A stretch of 64,000 nucleotides of DNA from Candidatus Synoicihabitans palmerolidicus (lineage in GTDB: Bacteria > Verrucomicrobiota > Verrucomicrobiia > Opitutales > Opitutaceae): NCBI GenBank assembly GCA_020809425.1, contig JAGGDC010000001.1:2234764-2298763 (forward strand). Reading direction: 5' to 3'. Shown in pieces: positions 11,375-20,012 of this stretch; position 1 is the stretch's first letter, and every line of letters starts with the position of its first letter. Under the pieces are notes generated by a model. That model had not been told where the DNA came from. It saw only the letters and a program-made list of their open reading frames with translations, and did no database searches. A program made the translations under genes and the position numbers.

Positions 11375-11530
11375 CTAACGGTCGGAGTCTCAGCCTCCGT
11401 CAAGACCGCAATTGCCGAAATCGTTACCAATGAAGCAACACTGAAGAAGCGTAGAGCGTTTTTGATGGAAAAATTCATAGACGAAGATGATCTGATGCGA
11501 ATCAAGGGCAATAGCACCCCGTGTGTCTAG
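11375..11530 (+). pseudogene. C-terminal fragment of unknown gene
   Basis: An open frame begins at the TA repeat bordering the ISNCY element and ends at TAG 11528-11530: LTVGVSASVKTAIAEI, then LKKRRAFLMEKFIDEDDLMR. It looks like a genuine charged helical C-terminus cut by the element at its 5-prime side. No family is recognised. It is convergent with hemC. Confidence 0.4.
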
Positions 11531-11801
11531 GGCATTTTCCCTATTTCTAGAAATAAACTAGGTTAATTCATACCTGCGTAACGAATTTGTGCGACCGCTA
11601 AATCTGAAACCCGAATCGAGATAGTAACTTAACCGCAGTTTGCTCCGGGGTATCCAGCTCATAGTTTGAGGTGGACCCCGTCGGTTGGATAGGTCGGGCG
11701 GATTTATAGTTATGGTTTCTGGTTTTTCTGACCAAGAATAAAAGATAATGGAGGGGTGCAGGGGAGGAAGCTCGGCTTCCTCCCCGCTCGGATAGTCGCC
11801 G

Positions 11802-12670
11802 TCAGGCGGCGGCTTGGTCGAGTTGTGCGTGGTAGACCTCGGATGGTGTTTGGCGGCCGTGGGCGGAGTGCGGTCGTCGGTCGTTGTAGCACAGCAAGTA
11901 GGTCTCCAAGTTGGCATGGGCCTCGACTATCGTCTCATAGCGTTTCAGATAGACTTCCTCGTATTTGACGCTGCGCCACAGGCGTTCGACCAAGACATGG
12001 GCCAAGCACCGTCCTTTGCCGTCCATCGACAGTCGCACGCCGGCGGCCAACAATGGTTGGGTGAACGCGGCGCTGGTAAACTGGCAGCCTTGGTCAGTGT
12101 TGAAGCTCTCCGGCTTGCCGTAAATCGCTATCGCGCGCTGCACCGCTCGCACGCAAAACGACGCATCGAGCGTGTTGGACAGTGCCCATGCGAGCACCAT
12201 CCGCGAGTGCCAGTCGATCACCGCACACAGGTAAACGAAGCCACCGCACACCGAGATGTAGGTGATATCTGTTGCCCATACTTGATTCGCCCTTTCAACC
12301 TTCAGCGTTCGCAGCAGATACGGGTAGATCTGATGAGAGGCCGCTTTCTTCGACAGACTCGGTTTTTGATTGATCGCCGTGAGTCCCATTAATCGCATCA
12401 ATCGTCGCACCCGTTTACGGTTCACCACGTGTCCTTCGCGTTGCAACCAACGGGTCATTTGGCGGCTACCAAAGAACGGTGACTCGAGGTAGATCTCGTC
12501 GATCTGTTTCATCAACGCCAGGTCCGCTTCCTTCGGTGGCTTCGGGTGGTGGTAGTAGGTTGAGCGTGGCAGCTCCAACAGTTCGCACTGCCGGGCCACA
12601 CTCAGCTTCGGATGCTCGGTTTCGATCATGCTGCGGCGCTCCTTACTCCCCAAATGCGCCAACTTTTTTT
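11802..12670 (-). CDS. IS3 OrfB (DDE transposase, expressed by frameshift)
   Basis: The OrfB frame after the slippery run reads KKLAHLGSKERRSMIETEHP. It contains the HTH_21 region (YYHHPKPPKEADLALMKQID, SRQMTRWLQREGHVVNRKRV) and an rve integrase core. Catalytic residues are Asp in VWATDITYI, Asp in FNTDQGCQFTS and Glu in LVERLWRSVKYEEVYLK, the usual DDE spacing. The frame is open to the stop at 11802. This copy is intact, in contrast to the second copy. Confidence 0.85.
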
Positions 12671-12940
12671 GAGCCACTCGAGCTCCATCTGCAGCTGCCC
12701 AATCCGCGCATACAGTTCCTTCTCTTTGCGATTCCGCTCGATCTCGTCGCGCACCTGCGCCGAGGGCTTCGCGAAGACCTCCGGCAACCGCTCGGACACC
12801 TCCTTCTTCCACTGACTCACTTGCACCGGATGCACCTCGTGACGCTGCGCGATTACGTGGATCGGCTTGATTCCCTTGAGGGCTTCGAGCCCTACTTTCG
12901 CTTTGAACTCGGCACTGCAGGCACGTCGTTGCTTCGACAT
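12626..12940 (-). CDS. IS3 OrfA (DNA-binding, HTH)
   Basis: A 104-residue transposase subunit beginning MSKQRRACSAEFKAKVGLEA. HVIAQRHEVHPVQVSQWKKE is the helix-turn-helix typical of IS3 OrfA, and the C-terminal part (ELYARIGQLQMELEWLKKS) forms a leucine-zipper-like coiled coil used for multimerisation. The end overlaps the start of OrfB. The A7 run in the WLKKS region is the site for a -1 ribosomal frameshift that would make the OrfAB transposase. Confidence 0.85.
   Translation of the reverse strand: MSKQRRACSAEFKAKVGLEALKGIKPIHVIAQRHEVHPVQVSQWKKEVSERLPEVFAKPSAQVRDEIERNRKEKELYARIGQLQMELEWLKKSWRIWGVRSAAA
12663..12670 (-). promoter_or_regulatory. Programmed -1 frameshift heptamer of IS3
   Basis: On the minus strand the sequence is A7 followed by G, containing the classic A AAA AAG slippery heptamer. 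It sits where OrfA reads LKKSW and OrfB reads KKLAH, so slipping back one base fuses the two. Its position between HTH and DDE parts is as in other IS3 elements. Confidence 0.75.
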
Positions 12941-13873
12941 ATTGGACTCCTGTGGGATTTAATCATCCCTCCTGTCCAACTTCATAGGTCCACCTCAGTT
13001 CCCGATCGGCACACTACGCAAGCCGACTTGCTCATGGGAAAACCAAAGGGTGTCTGCAGCAACATGAACCCCCAGAGCAGTCTGACATCCGCCATCCAAA
13101 TGTCTCTGTATCGCTCGTTCTACCGCAAGCGCGTCACCAGTTCGCCGGTCAAAACATTTTGCCCACTCTCGTCCTGCATTAATCGCGTTTGCACTGCGAT
13201 CGCCGCTTGGCCGACGGCCGGCACCATCGACTTAAAACCCAATACTCGAAACTCAGTCCCAGGCCATTCCCCAATTTCAAAACGGACAAGACCGGCCGCC
13301 GCCAGCACTGTGGCGTCCGCCACCTGGTCCTGGGCAATCTTCCTGAGTCGTGTATCTACATTTCCGCGGATCTCTTGAAATTCTACGTCGGGATAAAGCA
13401 TGCCCAGCTGCAACCGCCGCCGGGGACTCCCTGTCGCAATTGTCGTCGGGATATCAATCCCCTCTCGCACCACCAAAACGTCACGTGGATCCGCTCTGGT
13501 AAATACCCCGCAATTTCCAACCCTTCCGGTTGATCCCCTGGCAAGTCTTTAGCGTTATGCACGGCCAGATCAGCATCACCTCGCAACAAGGCATCTTCCA
13601 ATTCCTTGGTGAAAAGGCCCTTACCTCCTTGTTTCTCGAGAGACCACGCCGCTTGTTTGTCCCCCGTTGTCACCACGTCGTGAGCAATTCGATTTCCACT
13701 CCCAATTCCTGATGCAATCGGGCCGCAACCATATTGGTCTGCGCGAGTGCGAGCGGACTCTTCCGGGTGGCGATAACAAGTTTTTTCATAATCCGACAAC
13801 ACGCTGGCTAACCCAGTCACAAAACAGACAAGCCACGACTCGCGGCAAAATAAACACCGCTGGACCGTGGCTC

Positions 13874-13895
13874 AAAAAAATGCGTCCTCAGACGC
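13874..13895 (-). terminator. Rho-independent terminator downstream of ilvC
   Basis: On the minus strand GCGTC-TGAG-GACGC forms a 5-bp GC-rich stem with a 4-base loop, followed after one base by seven T. It starts about 14 bases after the ilvC stop and separates ilvC from hemC. Confidence 0.7.
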
Positions 13896-13908
13896 TCAGC
13901 GAGAATGT

Positions 13909-14934
13909 TTAGTAGCTCGCCGCAACACCCTTGATGTTCTTCATCGCCATCCAGGGCATCATGCCACGGAGGTAAGTTCCGGTCTTCTCGATCGGGTGCT
14001 TTTCGCCGGCCTTGAGCAGCTTGTTGTAGTTCTTGAGACCACCCTTGTGCTCCTTGACCCACTCTTTGGTGAACTTGCCGGTTTGGATCTCTTTCAAGAT
14101 CTTCTTCATCTCAATCTTGGTCTTCGCATTGATCACCCGCGGACCACGCGTGATGTCGCCAAACTTCGCGGTCTCAGAAATTGAGAAACGCATTCCGGCA
14201 ATACCGGACTCATACATCAAATCACAGATGAGCTTCAGCTCATGCAGACACTCAAAGTAAGCCATCTCTGGCTGGTACCCGGCTTCAACCAATGTCTCGA
14301 AACCGGCTTGCACCAACGCACTGGCACCCCCGCAAAGCACGGCCTGCTCGCCGAACAAATCAGTTTCGGTCTCTTCTTTGAAGGTCGTTTGCAAAACACC
14401 GGCACGGGTTGAACCGATGCCCTTCGCCCACGCCAGAGCTGTTTTACGAGCCTTGCGCGACTTGTTTTGCTCCACCGCAATCAACGCCGGCATTCCCTTA
14501 CCCTCCTGATAAAGGCGACGCACCATATGGCCCGGTCCCTTTGGTGCGACCATGATGCAGTCAACTTCAGACGGTAGCTTGATCAGACCAAAGTGCACGG
14601 CCAGGCCGTGCGAAAAGAGTAACGTTTTCCCTTTCGTCAGATTCGGAGCGATGTCCTGCTCGTAAATCTCCGCCTGCTTCATGTCCGGCAATCCGACCAT
14701 GATCACATCGGCCTGACGCACGGCTTCTGCCGTCATTACGACCTTGAAGCCTTGCTTTTTGGCCACCGCGGCGGACTTCGAGCCCTTGTACAGGCCAATA
14801 ATGACGTTTACGCCCGAATCCTTCAGATTGAGGGCGTGCGCGTGGCCTTGGGAGCCGTAGCCGAGCACGGCGATCGTCTTGTTTTGGAAAACGCCCAAAT
14901 CGGCGTCCTTGTCGGTGTATACTTTGGCGGGCAT
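13909..14934 (-). CDS. ilvC: Ketol-acid reductoisomerase (NADP+), class I
   Basis: Intact 341 residues, the usual length of class I KARI. It isomerises and reduces acetolactate/acetohydroxybutyrate in valine, isoleucine and leucine synthesis. The NAD(P)-binding motif is [17 protein letters not shown] near residue 25. [15 protein letters not shown] and the Mg-binding [12 protein letters not shown] region follow, then the C-terminal SDTA-like [16 protein letters not shown]. The end [10 protein letters not shown] looks complete. It lies downstream of ilvN with a 52-bp gap, probably in one transcript ending at the terminator at 13874-13895. Confidence 0.95.
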   Translation of the reverse strand: MPAKVYTDKDADLGVFQNKTIAVLGYGSQGHAHALNLKDSGVNVIIGLYKGSKSAAVAKKQGFKVVMTAEAVRQADVIMVGLPDMKQAEIYEQDIAPNLTKGKTLLFSHGLAVHFGLIKLPSEVDCIMVAPKGPGHMVRRLYQEGKGMPALIAVEQNKSRKARKTALAWAKGIGSTRAGVLQTTFKEETETDLFGEQAVLCGGASALVQAGFETLVEAGYQPEMAYFECLHELKLICDLMYESGIAGMRFSISETAKFGDITRGPRVINAKTKIEMKKILKEIQTGKFTKEWVKEHKGGLKNYNKLLKAGEKHPIEKTGTYLRGMMPWMAMKNIKGVAASY

Positions 14935-14986
14935 GATTTTATGAAGAGTGAGGGAGGGGTGAGTGTATGACTTGAAAAACAGAATC

Positions 14987-15457
14987 TCAGCGCGTCAAGG
15001 CAAGTTGCCCAGTGCGAGCGAGTTCCATCACCCCAAACGGTTCGATAAGTCCGAGAAATGCGGCGACTTTGCCTTCGTCGCCCATGAGCTCAATGATGAC
15101 CCCGGAATCGGCCACATTAACGATCTTGGCCCGGAAAATGTCGCAAATCTGCATGATTTCGGAACGTGACTTGGCGTCGGCCTTTACCTTCGCCAGCACC
15201 AATTCGCGCAACACCGGCTTACCTAATTTAAAGTCGGTAACATCAACAACATTGATCAATTTTCTCAACTGTTTGATCGCCAGATCGAGCGCGCTATCAT
15301 CGCCCTTCAGCACCACGGTGATCCGAGACAGCCCCGCATCGTGCGTCGGGGCGACGTTGAGAGAATCAATATTGAAGCCGCGGCCGGAAAACATACCGGC
15401 CACGCGAGCCAATACGCCGAACTTGTTTTCAACGAGGACGGAGATCGTGTGTCGCAT
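14987..15457 (-). CDS. ilvN: Acetolactate synthase small (regulatory) subunit
   Basis: Intact 156 residues. The N-terminal ACT domain begins [20 protein letters not shown] with [13 protein letters not shown], typical of IlvN/IlvH. A second regulatory domain follows ([20 protein letters not shown]). It confers valine feedback control on the catalytic subunit. The catalytic subunit gene ilvB is not next to it, since a tRNA gene lies upstream, so it must be elsewhere if the pathway works. Confidence 0.93.
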   Translation of the reverse strand: MRHTISVLVENKFGVLARVAGMFSGRGFNIDSLNVAPTHDAGLSRITVVLKGDDSALDLAIKQLRKLINVVDVTDFKLGKPVLRELVLAKVKADAKSRSEIMQICDIFRAKIVNVADSGVIIELMGDEGKVAAFLGLIEPFGVMELARTGQLALTR

Positions 15458-15538
15458 AGGATTTTATCAGAAAGGAAAGAGAGGCAAAATAGCGTGTTCG
15501 GCGGAGGTCATCCGGGGTTCAGCTAGTCAAACTGCGGA

Positions 15539-15615
15539 TGGTGGACGCCGAGGGACTCGAACCCCCGACCCTCTCGGTGTAAACGAGATGCTCTAACCAA
15601 CTGAGCTAGGCGTCC
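15539..15615 (-). tRNA. tRNA-Val (anticodon UAC)
   Basis: The minus strand reads GGACGCCTAGCTCAGTTGGT, a D-arm, the anticodon loop TTTACAC giving anticodon TAC, then the T-arm GGGGGTTCGAGTCCCT and acceptor GGCGTCC with discriminator A and encoded CCA. All four stems pair well. It lies about 80 bp upstream of ilvN. Confidence 0.95.
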
Positions 15616-15685
15616 GGACCGAAGGAGGAGCTAAGGCGCTCTGAGGCGGGGCTGACAAGGGTTAATTGCAGGTAAGCTTGTGTAT

Positions 15686-16732
15686 TTACCCTCCAACCGC
15701 GGTGGATTTAGGTGAAATCCACCCGTTTCGAATCATTAATTCAGCGTTTTGCACCGCATTCAAAGCCGCTCCTTTCCACAAATTGTCACCGCTCACCCAA
15801 AACGACAATCCATTGTCCAAGGCAGTATCGATTCGCAGGCGCCCAACCCCACACTTTACCTTCTCTGCAAAATCCAATGGAGTTGGATAGCGATTATTTT
15901 TCGGGTCATCCACCAATTCTGTGCCTTCGAATGCTTCGATCGCGGCTCGAGCTCGCGCTACATCGACTGGACGCTCAAATTCCGCGTTCACCGCAATCGA
16001 GTGAGCCCGCACCACCGGCACACGCACACATGTGGCCGAAACTTTTAGGTCAGGCAGTCCCATGATCTTGCGCGATTCCTGAGCCATCTTCGTTTCTTCG
16101 CCGGTGTAGCCGTCTTCGCCAAACGTATCCACATGTGGCAGGCAATTGTAGATAATTTGATGGGGGTAGACCTTGTGTTTGATGGGGTCCCCATGGACCG
16201 AAGCCAGTACTTGGCCTTCCATCTCGCGCAATGCTTCGGCCCCCGTGCCGGATACCGATTGATAGGTCGCCACAAAAATTCGTTTCACTCCGAATGCTAG
16301 ATGCAGAGGCCAAAGTCCCATCAACATCACCGCCGTTGAGCAGTTGGGATTGGCAATGATTCCGCCATGCGTTTGCAAGCCCGCCGGGTTGATCTCCGGG
16401 ATCACCAGTGGCACGTCTTCCCGCAAGCGCAGAGCTGAACTTTTATCAATGACCAGACATCCATCCGCCACCGCATCGTCCGCGAGCGCCCTTGTCACTC
16501 CACCGCCTGCGGCGAAAAACGCCACGTCGATGTCCTTGAATACTCCCGGTTTGGCCTCTTCGACCACTAGGGTCTTCCCTCCCACCGAAACGGTCTTACC
16601 CGCAGAACGGGCTGACGCCAGCAGCCGCAAACGCGACAACGGGAAATTTCGCTCGTGCATTAATCGCACCAGCTCTTGACCGACCGCACCAGTGGCGCCG
16701 ACGATACCTACTTCGTAACTCGTGTTATTCAA
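15686..16732 (-). CDS. asd: Aspartate-semialdehyde dehydrogenase
   Basis: Reduces aspartyl phosphate to aspartate semialdehyde for lysine/diaminopimelate, threonine and methionine. The nucleotide-binding motif VGIVGATGAVGQELVRLM is at the N-terminus. The catalytic Cys is in ANPNCSTAVMLMGLWPLH, the SVSGTGAEAL loop follows, and the active-site His is in RVPVVRAHSIAVN. The family-like start is a TTG at 16730-16732 (LNNTSYEVG), preceded at about 9 bases by AAGGAGA; an upstream in-frame ATG would add 30 atypical residues. Intact, 348 residues. It is needed for cell-wall DAP, which agrees with its preservation. Confidence 0.92.
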   Translation of the reverse strand: MNNTSYEVGIVGATGAVGQELVRLMHERNFPLSRLRLLASARSAGKTVSVGGKTLVVEEAKPGVFKDIDVAFFAAGGGVTRALADDAVADGCLVIDKSSALRLREDVPLVIPEINPAGLQTHGGIIANPNCSTAVMLMGLWPLHLAFGVKRIFVATYQSVSGTGAEALREMEGQVLASVHGDPIKHKVYPHQIIYNCLPHVDTFGEDGYTGEETKMAQESRKIMGLPDLKVSATCVRVPVVRAHSIAVNAEFERPVDVARARAAIEAFEGTELVDDPKNNRYPTPLDFAEKVKCGVGRLRIDTALDNGLSFWVSGDNLWKGAALNAVQNAELMIRNGWISPKSTAVGG

Positions 16733-16751
16733 GATGGAGTCTCCTTGGAAA

Positions 16752-17271
16752 TTGGCCATGCAAAGTGCCGAAGCGCTCGGCATCAAGCCCGCAGAACGGG
16801 TGTTGCACGCCTGTATCGGCACTCAATCCATGCAGGTGGTAATCACCGCGCAACGCGTGTGCTCGACTACGTCGTCTCCACCAGCTCTCGGCCCCCCTCC
16901 AATCAAAAGGACTCCCTGGGCACTCCCCGTGGGCTTCACATGATCACTGAAAGAATCGGCGACGGCCAACCTCCCGGCATGGTATTCAAGGGCCGTGCGG
17001 CCACCGGGCATCACTACCGTGAACTCACCGAGAGCAAAAACGCACGGAACCTGATTACGTCACGCATCCTTTGGCTGCGCGGACTTGAACGGGATACAAT
17101 GCCGGCGGCGCGGTCGACTCCTACCAACGCTATATCTATATCCATGGCACCAATCACGAGGACCGATTGGGGCAGCCCGCTAGCGGAGGATGCATCCAAA
17201 TAAAGAACCTCGAAATAGTCGAACTCTATGAAATCGTCCGAATTGGCGACTTCGTGAATATCGTTCGCTGA
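16752..17271 (+). pseudogene. L,D-transpeptidase (YkuD), frameshifted
   Basis: Three frames together give a compact YkuD domain. The first part is MQSAEALGIKPAERVLHACI and MQVVITAQR. The middle frame gives VSTSSRPPSNQKDSLGTPRG and GMVFKGRAATGHHY. The last frame gives IYIHGTNHEDRLGQPASGGC, the catalytic His and SxGC motif, then IVRIGDFVNIVR and a stop at 17269-17271. Frame changes occur near 16860 and 17093. The enzyme would cross-link peptidoglycan or attach lipoproteins to it. It is divergent from asd and decayed. Confidence 0.75.
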
Positions 17272-17297
17272 TCACAAACCGCCTTCGACCAAATCGT

Positions 17298-17923
17298 CTA
17301 CGGGGTCATTCTTTCGTACCATGCCGGCCCGCTTCGTTCGGCATGGGCTGCTTTGATAGCCTCGCGCTCGACAGAATTAGTTAGCGAAACATAGGCACCT
17401 TGCGTACTGTGCACCACTTTAACGGGATCGCCCTCCCGCAAATATCCGTCCTCGGCGCCTTGAGTTACGGTCACTACCCGACCTTCTTCCAACGCGATCA
17501 CAATCTCCTGGCCCTCACGCAGGTCATTGCTTCCTAAACCTTGGTCCCGATCACGGCGCCTGTAACAGTTCCCACAGCACTCACTAAAATCCCCCCGGTC
17601 GATGCTCGATTCGGCACGGTGGCCCCCGCCAACGAACCACCTAGTATCCCCCAAGCAGAGCGACGTCCTTCGACCGTTACCGGATTGGATTGCACAACCC
17701 GATCGAATTCCACCTTCGTGGCCCCTCTGCCATCCCAGACCTCTCCGGGATGCCGCTGTTTCGCTCCTTCTCGACCCACGGGTTTAGCTTGCATCACCTT
17801 CGAAGCATGAGTCGGAGATGATGTCTCACAACCCGACAGGACAACGAGTGTGATTAATGCTCCACTAACTCGAACGATGCTGGCGCAGTTACGCCCTGTT
17901 GCCCTGAGTCCGTTATTGATTTG
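17298..17923 (-). pseudogene. Glycine-zipper outer-membrane lipoprotein (SlyB/17-kDa type), broken
   Basis: The N-terminal part VSGALITLVVLSGCETSSP has a lipobox LSGC. Then VQSNPVTVEG, GGSLAGATVPNRASTGGIL and VGTVTGAVIG form a glycine zipper. After a frameshift near 17540, LREGQEIVIALEEGRVVTVT and LREGDPVKVV complete the typical C-terminal domain of the SlyB/Pcp family. No start codon is seen between the signal sequence and the ISNCY remnant that begins at 17924, so the 5-prime end may have been lost to the insertion. Confidence 0.65.
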
Positions 17924-18481
17924 GAGCGTGTCCCACAAGCTCAAGAGTTTGGAGAAGAGGAGGTAGCGTAAAAATAAAGAGGCCGAAACCGGGAGGATTT
18001 CCTGGTTTCTGCACAAAAACGGTGTGTATAATTTGGTGTGAACAATACTATCGAAGCCGTCGCCCCGGAAGTTGCCCTGCAAACCTGGCTGCGTCCAGAC
18101 CTTGACTCCGGTCGGACCCAACAAAGATTACGCCGCGTTTCGCGATCAACTGGCGGGGCTCGACCAGTTGCTGGCCAACAGTCACTTGGAAGCGATGGCC
18201 GTGGACTTTGCCCGGGAAAACTGGCGGGGCGACGACGTGGCCGGGTTGCCGCGACACCTGCAGTTCACGCGCAAGGCGCGGCGGGTGCAGGTATTGCGCA
18301 TGATGCTCGGGAAAATCAGCTTGCGTAAACTTTCCCTGAGCATCGCCTCCAGCGATCTGTTGGCCGACTTTTGCGGAGCGCGCCGGCTCGACGGCATCAA
18401 GGGGGTCTCCCAAAGAAAGCGTGCGGGAGCGTGCGTCCAAATGCTTCACCGCCGGGCAGGTGCGCAGAATGAGCCAAGTCT
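17924..18481 (+). mobile_element. ISNCY-like remnant (transposase 5-prime third)
   Basis: It starts with the same terminal repeat GAGCGTGTCCCACAAGCTCA as copies A and B, in opposite orientation, so the transposase start reads on the plus strand (VALQTWLRPDL split by a frameshift, then DYAAFRDQLAGLDQLLANSH). Identity to the full copies stops abruptly after GAGCCAAGTCT at 18481, where IS630-type sequence begins. The remaining 1.2 kb is absent. Confidence 0.8.
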
Positions 18482-18563
18482 ATTAGCGGATTAACAGGGC
18501 GGGCCATGCACCCATCCTGCACTACTATTTTTATTTTGTATAGCTAATTAACTCCCACTACAC
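18482..18563 (-). mobile_element. IS630 terminal remnant (82 bp)
   Basis: Reverse-complementary to the left end of the IS630 element at 23017, including the transposase start region ATGGCCC...ATTAATCCGCTAAT and the terminal GTGTAGTGGGAGTTAA. It directly abuts the ISNCY remnant. The TA expected outside the terminus is absent (CCA instead). Confidence 0.75.
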
Positions 18564-18564
18564 T

Positions 18565-18843
18565 GGCTACTCCCGAAACGCCTACAAGCGCCTCAAGAAA
18601 TTGCAGGGCAATTGCAAACTCACCACCTTCAAAAACAGCGGCCACGATGTGGCATTCTATGCCTTTCGTTACGCACAGGACAGCAAAGTTCGTGGCTTCC
18701 GCACCCACATGAGTTCCCCCGCCAGTGATCCCGAGAGTGACGTGTGGGGTGGCTTTTCAGCCAATCGAAACCCTAAAGTGCCACGCGCTGCGCGGCTAGT
18801 GGTGAAAACAACACCGGCCGCAGCTCCGCTCGCCCCCGCTTGA
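18565..18843 (+). pseudogene. Truncated hypothetical protein
   Basis: An open frame runs from the IS630 remnant to a TGA at 18841-18843: GYSRNAYKRLKKLQGN, CKLTTFKNSGHDVAFYAFRY, then an Ala/Pro-rich tail. An internal ATG at 18601 exists, but the upstream residues read like coding sequence, so the 5-prime end was probably removed by the IS junction. No family recognised. Confidence 0.35.
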
Positions 18844-18844
18844 T

Positions 18845-18868
18845 ACTTTGAAGTTTATACTTTAAAGT
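18845..18868. promoter_or_regulatory. Paired palindromic operator-like sites upstream of a flavin-binding-type gene
   Basis: ACTTTGAAGT (18845-18854) and ACTTTAAAGT (18859-18868) are two near-identical 10-bp palindromes in an AT-rich stretch, 14 bp apart centre to centre and ending 10 bp before the ATG at 18879. That spacing and position would suit a dimeric repressor. The regulator is unknown. Confidence 0.4.
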
Positions 18869-18878
18869 TTCTATTCCC

Positions 18879-19423
18879 ATGGGCCAACGCTACACCGCCA
18901 TCCCGGACAAACAGATCGAGTTTATCCGTCACCAAAAAATCTTCTTCGGGGGCACCGCCGGCGCGAACACTCGCGTGAACGTCTCCCCCAAAGGCATGGA
19001 CTCTCTCCGTGTACTCAGCCCCCACCGCGTCATCTGGCTCAACACCACCGGCAGTGGCAATGAAACGGCCGCCCACGTCCTCGCCCCCCCCCTCATGACG
19101 GTCATGTTTTGCGCTTTCGAATCGGCGCCCCTTATCCTCCGTCTCTACGGCACTGCTCAAGCCATCCACCCGCGTGACCCCGCTTGGGCCGAGCTATACG
19201 CCCACTTCACGCCCCTCCCCGGCGCGCGCCAGATCTTCGACCTCTGCGTCAATCTCGTCCAAACCTCATGTGGCATGGCGGTCCCCCATTTCGACTACCA
19301 ATCCGACCGCACTCTCCTCAGTGACTGGGCCGCCAAGAAAGGCCCTGATGGGATTCGCGACTACTGGACCCAAAAAACCCAAACCACAGTATCGACGGCC
19401 TCCCCACCCAAATCCTCACCTAG
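18879..19423 (+). pseudogene. Pyridoxamine 5-prime-phosphate oxidase family protein, C-terminal frameshift
   Basis: Split-barrel FMN-binding family. MGQRYTAIPDKQIEFIRHQK is followed by FFGGTAGANTRVNVSPKGMD, SPHRVIWLNTTGSGNETAAH and MTVMFCAFESAPLILRLYGT, all typical of the single-domain PNPOx-like family of about 180 residues. The normal ending SIDGLPTQILT lies in another frame after an A6 run near 19373-19378, giving a stop at 19421-19423; in the present frame an unrelated tail runs to 19457. Only the last dozen residues are affected, so partial function is conceivable. Confidence 0.7.
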
Positions 19424-19500
19424 CCCACGTCACAGCCGCCACCTCTTCCGTGGTTAACCTAATCCTGCCCTCCGCTCCGTCCCTCTTCCCCGCCGTGATC

Positions 19501-19932
19501 ATGAAACTCCTCGCGCTCATCGCCCTCGCCTTCGTCTTCTTCGCCGTTGTGCGCACCGCCTTGGGACAATCCTCCTCCAAGGTCCTCCGCCTCCCCCCTT
19601 CCGAAGCCGCTGCCCAGGCCAAAGCCGGCACCGCTATCGTCGTCGACGTACGCGAACCCGCAGAATGGACGAGCGGGGTCGTCGCCCCCGCCTACCTGCT
19701 TCCGCTGAGCGACCTGCGTGCCTCCCGCGCCAAGTGGGCCCACGTGCTCGCCACCGCCAAAGCCGAAGACAAGACCGTCCTGCTCTACTGCCGCTCCGGC
19801 CAGCGCTCCGGGCAAGCCGCTTCCCTGCTCGCCCGCGAGGGCTACTGTGTCGCCAACCTGGGCGGTTTCCGCGACTGGCAAGCGGCCAACCTCCCCACGC
19901 GCTCCCCCGACGCCCCCGCCGGCAACAATTAG
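19501..19932 (+). CDS. Secreted rhodanese-like domain protein
   Basis: Intact 143 residues. MKLLALIALAFVFFAVVRTA is a signal peptide or anchor ending near ALGQ. The rhodanese core has VVDVREPAEWTSGVV and the active-site loop CRSGQRSGQAA with Cys, followed by LGGFRDWQAANLP. Such proteins transfer sulfur or handle persulfides in the periplasm; the substrate is unknown. It lies 77 bp after the PNPOx-like gene on the same strand. Confidence 0.85.
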   Translation: MKLLALIALAFVFFAVVRTALGQSSSKVLRLPPSEAAAQAKAGTAIVVDVREPAEWTSGVVAPAYLLPLSDLRASRAKWAHVLATAKAEDKTVLLYCRSGQRSGQAASLLAREGYCVANLGGFRDWQAANLPTRSPDAPAGNN

Positions 19933-20012
19933 TCGGTCTTCCGGTCGCGTCCGCTTCCGGGGAGCGTGCCTAGGTCATTGCAGTCCGGCACCCTTCCTGC
20001 AGCGTGTCCCCT

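Larger units (their letters stand above)
11667..12997 (-). mobile_element. IS3 family element, copy 1, apparently complete
   Basis: A 1331-bp element with imperfect inverted repeats. The left end is TGAGGTGGACCCCGTCGGTT and the right end reads inward as TGAGGTGGACCTATGAAGTT. Flanking GTT at 11664-11666 and 12998-13000 is a 3-bp target duplication, normal for IS3. It encodes OrfA and OrfB with an A7G slippery site between them, and both frames are intact, so this copy could still be active. The second copy at 28793-30057 carries several deletions and duplications relative to it. Confidence 0.9.
11598..13789 (-). pseudogene. hemC: Hydroxymethylbilane synthase, split by IS3 and frameshifted
   Basis: HemC polymerises four porphobilinogens in haem and tetrapyrrole synthesis. 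The start ATG at 13787-13789 gives [40 protein letters not shown] and [11 protein letters not shown] follow, then [11 protein letters not shown] and IRGNVDTRL. The cofactor-binding Cys lies in HLDGGCQTALGVHVAAD. Frames change near 13690, 13480 and 13122. An IS3 element (11667-12997) is inserted near the 3-prime end with GTT on both sides. Removing it and one GTT joins SVPIGN directly to YELDTPEQTAVKLLSRFGF and a stop at 11598, restoring the normal C-terminus of about 310 residues. The gene cannot make a functional enzyme. Confidence 0.9.
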
